Shown here one piece after another: positions 42,946-51,929 of a stretch of DNA of 64,000 nucleotides; position 1 is the first letter of the stretch; every line of letters begins with the position of its first letter. The notes beneath the pieces were generated by a model. It worked only from the letters and a program-made list of their open reading frames with translations. It was not told the DNA's origin and ran no database searches. The position numbers were made by a program, and so were the translations under genes. The DNA comes from Oscillospiraceae bacterium (GTDB lineage Bacteria > Bacillota > Clostridia > Oscillospirales > Acutalibacteraceae), in NCBI GenBank assembly GCA_910574935.1, contig CAJTCU010000005.1, positions 153,581 to 217,580 on the forward strand, in the 5' to 3' direction.

Positions 42946-43347
42946 ATTTCATAAGGTTTTAAGGCAAACGCCCACCAAATAAAAAAAACGAGGTTCGGTG
43001 GGCGGTATTGCTATGCCCGAAAAGACTTAACAGACACTCTCCAGACCTGTTTTAAAGTTTGGAGGGATTTTTTATGTCCTTTTTTCGGGCGGTTATCCAT
43101 CTGCTCATGCAACGCAGAGTTAATCTATACATAGCATATCGGGGAATGGCAGGAAGCCAGTTAAAAAAATTCCTGTTTATGCAACGCTACTTCTCACCAT
43201 GAAACCAGAAGTAGAATCTCCACTTAACAGAATATATATCTCCTATAACCGTAGAGGTCACAGAGCCTTTGCGGTTTTTCTTTTGTCGTTTTTTATCGGA
43301 ATGTGCCGCAGTGCTGTTTCTGCTGTTGGCTGCCGTTCGCCGCCTTT
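42946..43347. other. Non-coding stretch before the sigma-like gene
   Basis: It holds a hairpin CGCCCACC/GGTGGGCG (about 42968-43005), a T-rich run after a weak GGAG-containing stem (43033-43072), and an 8-bp inverted repeat CTACTTCT/AGAAGTAG (43189-43216). The word ATGCAACGC occurs twice (about 43108 and 43180). These look like leader and control sequences; no protein is supported. Confidence 0.5.
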
Positions 43348-43388
43348 CCAATCTGGATTTTTACATTTTCAAAAATTCGGATTGGAGG
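43348..43388 (+). promoter_or_regulatory. Hairpin masking the ribosome binding site of the sigma-like gene
   Basis: CCAATCTGGATTTTT (43348-43362) pairs with AAAAATTCGGATTGG (43371-43385), with one internal mismatch. Its right arm overlaps the GGAGG site (43384-43388) that serves ATG 43398. A near-identical hairpin occurs at 62107-62142 before another sigma-like gene. Confidence 0.8.
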
Positions 43389-43397
43389 AAATAAGGA

Positions 43398-43823
43398 ATG
43401 GCATACAACCACGGACGTGAGGACAGGAAATGGCGTATCTGGAAAGAAGCCGAGGAAAAGGTTTTGCGTGAATGCGGCGTTGATGAAGCGGTTATTGAGC
43501 AAATCCGCACAGACGACAGGGCAGATTTTAATTCCAACAGGCGGCTTTACCGATGGACGGGCGACTTCGGCGAATACCTTGAGGGAGTGGCGGACGCTGA
43601 ACAGCAGGCAGAGCCGACTACCGTTGCGGACTTGCTGGACGAGATTGAGGACGAGAAACTGTATCAGGCACTTCTTACGGTGGACAAGCATACCCTGCTC
43701 ATTCTCCTGCTGAAAATGCAGGGCTATTCCACAAAGGAGATTGCCCCACTTGTGCATTTAACGGCAGGGGCTGTCTATGCGAGGTTAAACCATCTGCGGA
43801 AGAAGCTGCGGAAAATTTTATAA
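43398..43823 (+). CDS. Sigma-70-like HTH regulator of the ICE
   Basis: 141 residues. The N-terminal part is ICE-typical (MAYNHGREDRKWRIWKEAEEKVLRECGVDEAVIEQIR ... ADFNSNRRLYRWTGD). The C-terminal part is a region-4-like HTH (LYQALLTVDKHTLLILLLKMQGYSTKEIAPLVHLTAGAVYARLNHLRKKLRK). Proteins of this type regulate transfer genes in Tn916-family elements. GGAGG at 43384 is partly sequestered in a hairpin. It is followed after 83 bases by a second, truncated sigma-like gene. Confidence 0.82.
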   Translation: MAYNHGREDRKWRIWKEAEEKVLRECGVDEAVIEQIRTDDRADFNSNRRLYRWTGDFGEYLEGVADAEQQAEPTTVADLLDEIEDEKLYQALLTVDKHTLLILLLKMQGYSTKEIAPLVHLTAGAVYARLNHLRKKLRKIL

Positions 43824-43906
43824 GCGTCTCATATATCCTGCTTTCCTATGGGCTATCTGGTGGGGAGGGAAAAACTCTCTCCTACTTTTTAGCAGGAGGA
43901 AAGGAA

Positions 43907-44300
43907 ATGGCATACGGGGCAAAGACATACACGCTTCGGGAGGAATCCACGGAAAGCGGCAAATGGTATTTTATCAGCTTTAAGGACGGGCAGGGGGAAC
44001 ACCACGAACTGGAAGTGTCTGAACAACTCTTTTTTGAATTTCGGCAGATGGAAAGGAGGAACAGGAACCTTGAACAATGGAACCAGCGGCACAGGGAGTT
44101 TAACGAGGTATGGAATGAAACCCTTTACAGACGGGCGTTGCGTGTTCCTAAATCGCTTGATGAAAGAATGATGGAAAAAGAACGGAATGAAATGTTCCTT
44201 AAAGCGGTTGCCCGACTGCCAGAGATACAAAGGCGGCGTTTCCTGCTCTATTACGAGTATGATTTTAATTTCTACCAGATTGGCGAGATGGAGCATTGCA
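43907..44300 (+). pseudogene. Second sigma-70-like regulator, 3' end lost
   Basis: About 130 residues are recognisable: MAYGAKTYTLREESTESGKWYF, FFEFRQMERRNRNLEQWNQRHREFNE, and MEKERNEMFLKAVARLPEIQRRRFLLYYEYDFNFYQIGEMEHCT. The HTH breaks after GEMEHCT, where its recognition helix should follow (KRAVKFS-like). From about 44290 the DNA continues as a VirB6 gene in another frame. AGCAGGAGG precedes the ATG. Deletion junction, not a frameshift. Confidence 0.82.
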
Positions 44301-44882
44301 CCGCTTGTCCGCTTTGCGCTGGCAAAGGCCCTTATCACCTATGGCATGGAGCTGATGCTGGCCCTATTGAGTATCATCCAGGGCGTGGTGTCGTCCATTA
44401 TGAACGCGGCGGGCTTCGGAGCGCCGCAATCCACCGTCCTGCCCGCCGAGATCGTGACGGCCATTGAGGACTGCGGCTTTTTTGAGAGCATACCCCTGTG
44501 GGCGGTGACGCTGATCGGCGGGCTGTTCATTTGGGTGCTGTCCTTTGTCATGATTTTGAGCGTCTACGGGCGCTTTTTTAAGATGTTTATGTACGCTGCG
44601 CTGGCCCCCATCCCCCTGTCCAGCTTTGCCGGGGAACCCAGCCAGAATGTGGGCAAGAGCTTTTTGAAAAGCTACGCCGCCGTCTGTCTGGAGGGGGCAG
44701 TCATCGTGCTGGCCTGCATCATCTTCTCCGTGTTCGCCAGCTCCCCGCCCACTGTTGACCCGGACGCGGCGGCGGCTTCTATGGTGTGGAGCTATATCGG
44801 GGAATTGGTGTTTCATATGCTTATTTTGGTGGGCAGCGTCAAAATGTCCGACCATGTTGTGCGTGAAATGATGGGCTTATAG
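44301..44882 (+). pseudogene. VirB6/TrbL-like conjugation membrane protein, C-terminal part
   Basis: About 190 residues: VRFALAKALITYGMELMLALLSIIQGVVSSIMNAAGFG, WAVTLIGGLFIWVLSFVMILSVYGRFFKMFMYAALAPIPLSSFAG, and GKSFLKSYAAVCLEGAVIVLACIIFSVFA. These are the last TM helices of the polytopic T4SS channel protein that precedes PrgI in this ICE type. The N-terminal half was removed in the deletion that cut the sigma-like gene. It stops 12 bases before prgI. Confidence 0.85.
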
Positions 44883-44894
44883 GAGGTGCTTTGA

Positions 44895-45260
44895 TTGGAA
44901 GTCAAAATCAACCGTGAAATCCGCAACTACACGGAGAGTATGTTTTTCGGGCTGTCCCTGCGGCAGCTCGTTTTTTCTGCCCTGGCGGTAGTCGTGGCCG
45001 TGGGGCTGTACTTTCTGCTGAAACCCTATGTCGGCACGGAAACCGTGTCCTGGATGTGCGTCCTGGGCGCGGCTCCCTTTGCCGCCCTGGGCTTCTTCAC
45101 CTACCACGGCATGGCGGCGGAGCAGTTCATTTGGGCGTGGATGCGCTCGGAGGTGCTGGAACCCAGGGAACTGCGCTTTGAATCGTCCACGCTGTACTAC
45201 GACCTTTTGAAGTCCAGCATGGAAAAGCGGGAAAAGGAGGAATACAAGCGCCATGATTAA
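44895..45260 (+). CDS. PrgI family T4SS membrane protein
   Basis: 121 residues with two adjacent TM helices (LRQLVFSALAVVVAVGLYFLLKPYV and VSWMCVLGAAPFAALGFFTYHG), preceded by EVKINREIRNYTESMFFGLS. PrgI/VirB3-like subunits link the VirB4 ATPase to the channel. The 3' end overlaps virB4 by eight bases. The start codon is TTG/ATG at 44895 after AGGAGGTG. Intact. Confidence 0.9.
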   Translation: MEVKINREIRNYTESMFFGLSLRQLVFSALAVVVAVGLYFLLKPYVGTETVSWMCVLGAAPFAALGFFTYHGMAAEQFIWAWMRSEVLEPRELRFESSTLYYDLLKSSMEKREKEEYKRHD

Positions 45261-46728
45261 GAGCATCAAGACCATCATGCGGCAGGATCGGGAGCCGTAC
45301 CGTGTTCCCCGCAGGGTGCAGGACGTGATCCCCATTCAATGCGTCTGGCCGGACGGCATTTTTAAGGTGGGCATCAAGTTTTCCAAGACCTACCGTTTCA
45401 CCGACATCAATTACAAGGTGGCAAGCCGGGAGGACAAGGAAACCATGTTCCTGGCCTACTCGGAGCTGTTGAACGGCCTGGACAGCGCCGCCACTACCAA
45501 GCTGACCATTTGCAACCGCCGCCAGAGCCAAGCGGACTTTGAGCAGTCTGTCCTTATGGCTATGCGGGGGGACGGCCTGGACAAGTACCGCAAGGAGTAC
45601 AACCAAATGCTCATTGACAAGGCGACCGGGGCCAACGGCATCATCCAGGAGAAACTTGTCACCGTGACCGTCTATAAACGGGACATTGAGGACGCCCGCG
45701 CCTACTTCACCCGGATCGGGGCCGACCTGACCGCCCGCTTTGCCGCCCTCGGCTCCAAGTGCGTGGAACTGGACGCCGCTGACCGGCTGCGTATCCTCCA
45801 CGACTTCTACCGGGCCGGGGACGAGGGCAGTTTTCACTTCGATATGGCGGATATGGCCCGGAAGGGCCACGACTTCCGGGACTATATCTGCCCGGATGGT
45901 ATTGAGAAGCACAGCGACTACCTGAAGCTGGGCGACCGCTATTGCCGGGTGCTGTTCCTGAAGGACTACGCCAACTATATCCAGGACGAGATCGTGGCGG
46001 ACTTGACCGACCTGAACCGCAATACGGGGGATTTGTACGAGAACGCAAAACACGGTGGCCCCGCTCCCACGCTGACAGCCCTCCGGGAAATGCTGCTGGA
46101 ACAGCCGGAGAGCGAGGCAAGGGGGATCGCCCTGGCTCTGGAGCTGTTCACCACCGGCTCCCTTGATATTTTCGGCCATGAAAGCACCGTTGACCTGGAC
46201 AAGCGGGTGGTGGTGTTCGACATCCACGGCCTGGGCGAGCAGTTGAAGCCCATCGGCCACCTTGTTATCACCGACACCATGCTCAACCGCGTCACCCTGA
46301 ACTGGAAGAAGGGCAAGCGCACCCATGTCTTTATCGACGAGTTCCATGTGATGTTTGAGAACGAGTTTTCCGCCGCCTTTTTCAACTCCGCGTGGCGGCA
46401 GTTCCGCAAACGCAACGCCTACCCCACCGCCATCACGCAGAACGTGGAGTATCTTCTGGACTCCGTTCAGGCCAGCACCATGCTGTCCAACTCCGAGTTC
46501 ATTGTCATGCTGAACCAGGCGGCAAGCGACCGGGAGAAGCTGGCCCGTCTGCTGAATATCTCTGAGGAACAGATGGGACACATCACCAACGCCCCCGCCG
46601 GGTGCGGGCTTATCAAGTATGGCTCGGCCCTGGTGCCCTTCGTCAACCGCTTCCCTTCCAACACCGAACTGTACCGCTTGATGACCACCCGGCCCGGTGA
46701 GGGCCGCTTTTCCGGGGGACGGGCTTAA
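45253..46728 (+). CDS. VirB4/TraE-like conjugation ATPase with internal deletion removing Walker A
   Basis: 491 residues against roughly 780 in complete ICE homologues. The N-terminal 256 residues match (IKSIKTIMRQDREPYRVPRRVQDVIPIQCVWPDGIFKVG). After DLTDLNRN the sequence jumps to TGDLYENAKHGGPAPTLTALREML in frame, missing about 300 residues with the GxxGxGKS Walker A. Walker B remains (RTHVFIDEFHVMF), as do the QNVEYLL and LMTTRPGEG ends. It therefore cannot bind ATP in the usual way. The frame is open, so a shortened protein may be made. ATG 45253 is preceded by GGAGG within prgI. Confidence 0.9.
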   Translation: MIKSIKTIMRQDREPYRVPRRVQDVIPIQCVWPDGIFKVGIKFSKTYRFTDINYKVASREDKETMFLAYSELLNGLDSAATTKLTICNRRQSQADFEQSVLMAMRGDGLDKYRKEYNQMLIDKATGANGIIQEKLVTVTVYKRDIEDARAYFTRIGADLTARFAALGSKCVELDAADRLRILHDFYRAGDEGSFHFDMADMARKGHDFRDYICPDGIEKHSDYLKLGDRYCRVLFLKDYANYIQDEIVADLTDLNRNTGDLYENAKHGGPAPTLTALREMLLEQPESEARGIALALELFTTGSLDIFGHESTVDLDKRVVVFDIHGLGEQLKPIGHLVITDTMLNRVTLNWKKGKRTHVFIDEFHVMFENEFSAAFFNSAWRQFRKRNAYPTAITQNVEYLLDSVQASTMLSNSEFIVMLNQAASDREKLARLLNISEEQMGHITNAPAGCGLIKYGSALVPFVNRFPSNTELYRLMTTRPGEGRFSGGRA

Positions 46729-46761
46729 TGCCTGTCCCCCTCTTTGAGTGGAGGGATGAAA

Positions 46762-47220
46762 ATGCCATTGAAAATCAAGCCCTGCCACCTGCGGGCCGCG
46801 AGGGAGTATGTGGGCCGGTATCACCGGCACAGCATCCCGCCCGTAGGCGGCAAGTTCGCCGTGGCCTGTTATGACGGGGACAACCTGTGCGGCGTCGCCA
46901 TTTGTGGCCGTCCCGTCGCCCGGTATCTGGACGATGGGCTGACCCTGGAAATCCTGCGCTGCTGTACGGACGGGACGGACAACACCTGTTCCAAGCTCTA
47001 TGGGGCCTGCTGCCGCATTGGGTTTGATATGGGCTATGAGCGCATCGTCACCTATACGCTGGCATCCGAGAACGGAGCATCTTTGCGGGCCGCTGGCTTT
47101 GCCTTTGACGGTGAGGCCGGGGGCCGGGAGTGGACAGGCCAGCGCCGCAGGGACTACTATGTGGCCCCCGCCGAACTGAAACACCGCTGGATGAAAAGAC
47201 GGGCAGGTGAGCGGCCATGA
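46762..47220 (+). CDS. XF1762 family ICE protein
   Basis: 152 residues: MPLKIKPCHLRAAREYVGRYHRHSIPPVGGKFAVACYDGDNLCGVAICGRPVARYLDDGLTLEILRCCTDGTDNTCSKLYGACCRIGFDMGYERIVTYTL. This family has GNAT-like features (RxxD/NG and LxxxGF motifs) and is constant in ICE clusters between virB4 and the CHAP gene; its role is unknown. ATG 46762 is chosen for GGAGGG spacing; ATG 46756 and TTG 46744 are in frame. It overlaps the next gene by four bases. Confidence 0.82.
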   Translation: MPLKIKPCHLRAAREYVGRYHRHSIPPVGGKFAVACYDGDNLCGVAICGRPVARYLDDGLTLEILRCCTDGTDNTCSKLYGACCRIGFDMGYERIVTYTLASENGASLRAAGFAFDGEAGGREWTGQRRRDYYVAPAELKHRWMKRRAGERP

Positions 47221-49391
47221 GCAAGATCAAGACCCGTGAAACAGGCAAGGACATTAAAGTGCTGGACAAGTCCGCCGTTGTAGGCCAACGCATGAAAAGC
47301 GCCTTTATCCGCTCCAAGCGGAACGCGGCGGCCTTGATGGACGACCGGCAGGCCACCCCCAGCGAGTACGCCGAGGACAAGGTGGAGTTTGCTGCCGACG
47401 ATCTGGCCCATGATACGGCGAATGTGGCCGTGTCCGGGACAAAATCGGCGGTACGACAGGGGCGAAAGCTGTTCCAGCGCCAGCGGGAGAAGCGGGCGGC
47501 GGAGGAACACCGGGAGAACACCGGCCCCACGGAACAGGCCCCCGCCCCCGAACCGTCCCAGGGTACGGCCCCGGAGGGCCAGACCCCGCAGCGGCACAGC
47601 GGGACAGTCCCGGAGGGGCGATTACCCCGTCAGCGAACCGACCCGCCCAGGAATGGGCAGCGCTCCCGGCAGGGCACCGGCCCCACCCAGGACAGACGGC
47701 TCCCACGCCAGCGGACACACGCAGCCCCAGAGCGTCAGCCCCTCCCACGGTATGAGCGTACAGCGGAGCGGCCCCCGGCCCCTGCTGACATTAAGCGCCC
47801 CATTGATACCGCAAACTCCATTGTGGAGCGTGGGCGGACTTTTGCCAGGAAGCAGGCCGCAAAGTGGGCCGAGCGAAAACGGCAGGCAAAAAACCGGGCT
47901 GTCCAGTCTGACCGGCCACCCCAGGTAAAGCCCCAGGACGCCGCCAAAGCGCCCCGGCAGGTGGAAACGGCGGTCAATAACCTGGAAACGCCCGTAAAAA
48001 CGGTGAAGCGACCCGCCCAGGCTATGGGGCAGACCGCAAAGACCAGTGGCAGGGGCGCAAAGGGCACCATCAAGAGCGCACAGCGGACGGTAAAGACGGC
48101 ACAGCGTACCGCAAAGGGCACCGTGAAAACCGCCCAGCATACGTCTAAAACCGCCATCAAGACCGCAGACCATACGGCAAAGGCGGCACAGAAAACGGCA
48201 CAGGCCACCGCAAAGGCGGCGAAAATGACCGCCCACGCCGCCCGTGCCACGGCCAAGACCGCCGCCACCACCGCGAAAGCCGCCGCAAAGGGCGTTTCCG
48301 CCACGGTAAAGGCCATGATTGCGTCCGTTAAGGCGTTGGTGGCCGCTATTGCCGCTGGGGGCTGGGTTGCCATCCTTGCCGTTGTGATTATCTGCTTGAT
48401 TGGCCTGATCGTCGGCTCCTGCTTCGGTATCTTCTTTTCGGGAGAGGACAGCGGCACGGGACAGACCATGCCCGCCGTTGTCCGGGAGATCAATCAGGAG
48501 TATGAGGGCAAGCTGGACGAGATCAAGAACGGCACCGCCCATGACACGCTTGAAATGTCCGGCTCCCGCGCCGTCTGGCCGGAGGTGCTGGCAATATACG
48601 CCGTTAAGACCACCACCGACCCGGACAACCCCCAGGAAGTCGCCACGATAGACGACAGCAAAAAAGAGCTGTTGAAAGAGATATTTTGGGCTATGAACGA
48701 GATAAGCCACCGTTCGGAAACCGCCACCACAACCCAAACCGTGGAAACCGACGATGGAGCGGGCAATATCATTGAGGAAGAAGTTGAGGTAACGACAACG
48801 ACCCTCTATATCACTGTGACCCACAAGACCGCTGATGAAATGGCGGACGCCTACAACTTCACTGCTGACCAGCGGGCGCAGCTTGCGGAGTTACTGGCTG
48901 AAGAAAACCGCAGTATGTGGAGTAGCGCCCTATACGGTATCGGCGTGGGCGACGGGGAGATCGTGGTGGTGGCCCTCTCCCAGCTCGGCAACGTGGGGGG
49001 CCAGCCCTATTGGTCATGGTACGGCTTCAACTCCCGCGTGGAGTGGTGTGCCTGCTTTGTCAGTTGGTGCGCCAACGAGTGCGGGTATCTGGACGCTGGC
49101 GTGATCCCCAGGACGGCGGGCTGTATCTCCGGCTCTAATTGGTTCAAAGACCGGGGACTATGGCAGGACAACAGCTATGAGCCACGCCCCGGCAACATCA
49201 TCTACTTTGATTGGGACAACAAGGGCAACTCCGGCCCCCAGGACGGCCTTGCCGACCATGTGGGCATCGTGGAGAAAGTAGAAAACGGAATGGTCTACAC
49301 CGTGGAGGGCAACTCCGGCGATAGCTGCCGGGAAAACCGCTACGCCATAGACCATTATGAGATTTACGGGTACGGAACACCAGCCTACTGA
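47217..49391 (+). CDS. CHAP-domain peptidoglycan hydrolase of the conjugation system
   Basis: 724 residues. The N-terminal 340 residues are hydrophilic, with Pro/Arg/Gln-rich and then alanine/lysine/threonine heptad-like segments (KTAQRTAKGTVKTAQ). TM helix at about 378-410 (WVAILAVVIICLIGLIVGSCFGIFF). The C-terminal CHAP domain (about 570-724) has Cys near 611 (RVEWCACFVSWCANECGY) and His near 681 (LADHVGIVEKVENGMVYTVEGNSGD). It opens the cell wall for the transfer channel. The frame is intact, one of few complete transfer genes here. Confidence 0.9.
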   Translation: MSKIKTRETGKDIKVLDKSAVVGQRMKSAFIRSKRNAAALMDDRQATPSEYAEDKVEFAADDLAHDTANVAVSGTKSAVRQGRKLFQRQREKRAAEEHRENTGPTEQAPAPEPSQGTAPEGQTPQRHSGTVPEGRLPRQRTDPPRNGQRSRQGTGPTQDRRLPRQRTHAAPERQPLPRYERTAERPPAPADIKRPIDTANSIVERGRTFARKQAAKWAERKRQAKNRAVQSDRPPQVKPQDAAKAPRQVETAVNNLETPVKTVKRPAQAMGQTAKTSGRGAKGTIKSAQRTVKTAQRTAKGTVKTAQHTSKTAIKTADHTAKAAQKTAQATAKAAKMTAHAARATAKTAATTAKAAAKGVSATVKAMIASVKALVAAIAAGGWVAILAVVIICLIGLIVGSCFGIFFSGEDSGTGQTMPAVVREINQEYEGKLDEIKNGTAHDTLEMSGSRAVWPEVLAIYAVKTTTDPDNPQEVATIDDSKKELLKEIFWAMNEISHRSETATTTQTVETDDGAGNIIEEEVEVTTTTLYITVTHKTADEMADAYNFTADQRAQLAELLAEENRSMWSSALYGIGVGDGEIVVVALSQLGNVGGQPYWSWYGFNSRVEWCACFVSWCANECGYLDAGVIPRTAGCISGSNWFKDRGLWQDNSYEPRPGNIIYFDWDNKGNSGPQDGLADHVGIVEKVENGMVYTVEGNSGDSCRENRYAIDHYEIYGYGTPAY

Positions 49392-49488
49392 AACGGCCAG
49401 CCGTCAGGATTGACGGCTGGTACATACTTGCATTGTGCAGATTGTGGCGCTATACTATCGTTAAGTATTGGCGAAATGAGGTTTACAA

Positions 49489-50517
49489 ATGTACGATGTA
49501 ATTGTTATCGGTGCTGGCCCTGCCGGAAGTACCGCCGCAAAGATACTGGCTGAAAGAGGGCTTCACGTCCTGCTGGTAGAACGGCACAAACTCCCCCGCT
49601 ATAAATCATGCTCTGGCGTCCTGATCCAGAAGTCAATGGACTTGGTGCGGCGCTACTATGGACAGGATGTGCCGCTGTCCGCAACGTGTACTCCGGTGGA
49701 AAATCGGGGCATGATCTTCACGGATGACAAGGGCCGGGAGCTTCGTTTTGAACAGGGCGGGTTGAACGTGTGGCGCAGTTCCTTTGATAACTGGCTAACG
49801 GAACAGGCGGCAGCATCCGGCGCGGAAGTCCGGGACGACACCAGCGCCATCTCCTGTGAGGAACAGCCCGCTTCAATCTCCGTCACGCTGCGGGGAGAAT
49901 CATCCTGCACAGAGCAGGCCAGATACGTCATTGACTGCGAAGGCGCCACTGGCGTACTAAAGCGGCAGATACTCGGAAACAGCCGGGATTTCATCACAAC
50001 TTTTCAGACCTTCAACCGGGGAACGATTCAGTTAGACCCGCACTACTTCTACGCCTACTTACAGCCGGAGTTGTCCGAGTATGACGCATGGTTCAATGTG
50101 AAAGATGAAATGCTGGTGCTGGGTGTTTCAGTCAAGAACACCAGCAGGATCAAGCAGTTCTATCAGCGGTTCATCTCCTACATGGAAACCCACCACGGCT
50201 TGCAAATCGGGCAGCAGGTCAAGGCGGAAAAATGGCTGATGCCCCATATCCGGCCCGGTTGCTCCGTCACCTATGGACAGGGCCGGGTGCTGTTCGCCGG
50301 TGAGATCGCCGGTTTCCTCAATCCGATGGGCGAGGGGATTTCGGCGGGGATGGAGAGCGGCTACTGCGTGGCCCAGGCCATAGCAAATCACTTTGACGCT
50401 TTGGATATGATTTATGCAGATTACCAACGGGACACCCAGCAGCTAAAGTCTTACATGGGGTGCCAATGGAATTTTGTTGGGCGAATGGCCGTTACATTTT
50501 CAGAAATGATTACATAA
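49489..50517 (+). CDS. FAD-dependent oxidoreductase (geranylgeranyl reductase-like)
   Basis: 342 residues. The FAD-binding Rossmann motif GAGPAGSTAAKILAERGLHVLLVERHKLPRYKSCSG at 8-45 resembles geranylgeranyl reductase/halogenase-type flavoproteins. The second motif GRVLFAGEIAGFLNPMGEGISAGMESG near 265-290 is the GD-box analogue (E replaces the usual D). No partner is nearby; it is cargo between the CHAP gene and a lipoprotein. The 42 bases at its 3' end are repeated at 51195. Substrate unknown. Confidence 0.85.
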   Translation: MYDVIVIGAGPAGSTAAKILAERGLHVLLVERHKLPRYKSCSGVLIQKSMDLVRRYYGQDVPLSATCTPVENRGMIFTDDKGRELRFEQGGLNVWRSSFDNWLTEQAAASGAEVRDDTSAISCEEQPASISVTLRGESSCTEQARYVIDCEGATGVLKRQILGNSRDFITTFQTFNRGTIQLDPHYFYAYLQPELSEYDAWFNVKDEMLVLGVSVKNTSRIKQFYQRFISYMETHHGLQIGQQVKAEKWLMPHIRPGCSVTYGQGRVLFAGEIAGFLNPMGEGISAGMESGYCVAQAIANHFDALDMIYADYQRDTQQLKSYMGCQWNFVGRMAVTFSEMIT

Positions 50518-51236
50518 ATCGAATATTCTTCTGCAACATCTTAATGCCTTTTTGCGTCTATATTTGTGAGGGAATTCAATATATCTGTTTGGAGGTATGA
50601 CAATGAAGAAGTTCCGCTTTAATCTGCTCATACTTTTAGCCTTATTCTGCATCCTTTTTTCATTGGCAAGTTGCGGTGCAAAAACTGTGACATGGAATGG
50701 AGATACAGAATATTATGCCCATGTTAACATGGTGGTCGATGAAACAAATCTATATGAGTATGTTGGCGCAGTAGATTATGTATTTGTGGGAACGGTAGAG
50801 GAGATCGTCAAAAACATAGTACCTGATGAGCCAGACAGTTCTGACGCAGATCTCAGTGTATATAAGATTAGAGTAGATGAAAACCTCAAAGGAGAGCTTA
50901 CTGAAAACATTGAATGTTCTAAGCATGGAGGCTTCAAAAAAGACGGAACAATGATGCTGATTTTTTCAGATCGGAGCAAGGACACAGGGCTTCCAGAAAG
51001 CGGGAATAAATACATTTTTCTGGCATATGCTCAACCAGATGGCAGTTTAACACTGTCGGAGTTTTTTGATAATCGCCAGTACAGTGAGGATTTGTTTCAA
51101 GAATATTTAGACTATTGTAGCAACGAGGTTTTATTTGACAGAACACGATTTGTTTCAAGTTATGATAAGAGCCAAGCCAATAGCTAAATTCTATGTTGGG
51201 CGGATGGCCGATACATTTTCGGATATGATTATCTGA
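50476..51236 (+). repeat. Imperfect 42-bp direct repeat flanking a lipoprotein gene
   Basis: 50476-50517 (end of the oxidoreductase, FVGRMAVTFSEMIT) and 51195-51236 (YVGRMADTFSDMII and TGA) match at 35 of 42 positions. The second copy is a C-terminal remnant without its gene. It looks like a duplication or recombination scar around the 50603 gene. Confidence 0.8.
50603..51187 (+). CDS. Predicted lipoprotein, function unknown
   Basis: 194 residues. Lipobox SLASCGAK after a hydrophobic segment (LLILLALFCILFSLASC). The mature part starts AKTVTWNGDTEYYAHVNMVVDETNLYEYVGAVDYVFVGTVEEIV, a beta-rich domain. No family I can name. AT-richer than neighbours and bracketed by the 42-bp direct repeat, so it may be a separate insertion. 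Start 50603, seven bases after GGAGG; ATG 50597 overlaps the site. Confidence 0.7.
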   Translation: MKKFRFNLLILLALFCILFSLASCGAKTVTWNGDTEYYAHVNMVVDETNLYEYVGAVDYVFVGTVEEIVKNIVPDEPDSSDADLSVYKIRVDENLKGELTENIECSKHGGFKKDGTMMLIFSDRSKDTGLPESGNKYIFLAYAQPDGSLTLSEFFDNRQYSEDLFQEYLDYCSNEVLFDRTRFVSSYDKSQANS

Positions 51237-51368
51237 ATGAAAGGTGCGGGGACAAAACGTAAATGAGTTTTGTCCCCTGCACTTTATTTTTTGAAAAAAT
51301 GTGACGTGCCGTAGAGGTTTCCTGTCTATATGGGTGAAGGGCCTTATCGCAAGGGAAAGGAGGTTCGT

Positions 51369-51929
51369 GTGGAGGATAAGCAAATTATAGATTTGTATTG
51401 GGCGCGCGCCGAAACTGCTATATCCGAAACTGCGAAGAAGTACGGGAGGTACTGCCATTCTATCGCATTTAATATCCTGCACAGCCATGAGGATAGCGAG
51501 GAATGTGTGAATGATACGTTTTTCAACGCTTGGAGGGCAATACCGCCCCAGCGTCCGAGTAAATTTGCGGCTTTTCTTGGAACGATCACCCGGCATCTAT
51601 CGCTAAACAGGTGGGAGCAATACAGCGCAGAAAAACGCGGTTGCGGACAGGTGCCGCTTGTGCTGGAAGAACTGAACGATTGTATCCCAGCTTCCGAAAA
51701 TGTGGAACAGGTTGTCGATGATCTTGCTTTGACAGAACTGCTCAATCGGTTCCTGGGTACTCTTTCAACGGACAGTCGAAAAATCTTCATGCGTAGATAT
51801 TGGTATATGAACACAGTCAAAGAAATTGCGAAAGGCTATTCAATGAGTGAGAGCAAAGTAAAGATGTCTTTGCTCCGCTCCCGGAACGAACTGAAACAAT
51901 TATTGGAGAAAGAAGGTTTTGATCTATGA
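51369..51929 (+). CDS. ECF RNA polymerase sigma factor
   Basis: 186 residues starting at GTG 51369, eight bases after AAAGGAGG. Region 2: ISETAKKYGRYCHSIAFNILHSHEDSEECVNDTFFNAWRAIPPQRPSKFAAFLGTITRHLSLN; region 4: LGTLSTDSRKIFMRRYWYMNTVKEIAKGYSMSESKVKMSLLRSRNELK. It is upstream of a membrane protein that overlaps by four bases, the typical sigma/anti-sigma order. Cargo of the ICE, and unlike the ECF at 12685. Confidence 0.93.
   Translation: MEDKQIIDLYWARAETAISETAKKYGRYCHSIAFNILHSHEDSEECVNDTFFNAWRAIPPQRPSKFAAFLGTITRHLSLNRWEQYSAEKRGCGQVPLVLEELNDCIPASENVEQVVDDLALTELLNRFLGTLSTDSRKIFMRRYWYMNTVKEIAKGYSMSESKVKMSLLRSRNELKQLLEKEGFDL

Noticed and set aside
45127-47184. Long minus frame of 685 residues opposite VirB4
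   Set aside because: Shadow frame over PrgI, VirB4 and XF1762, which have clear homology on the plus strand.
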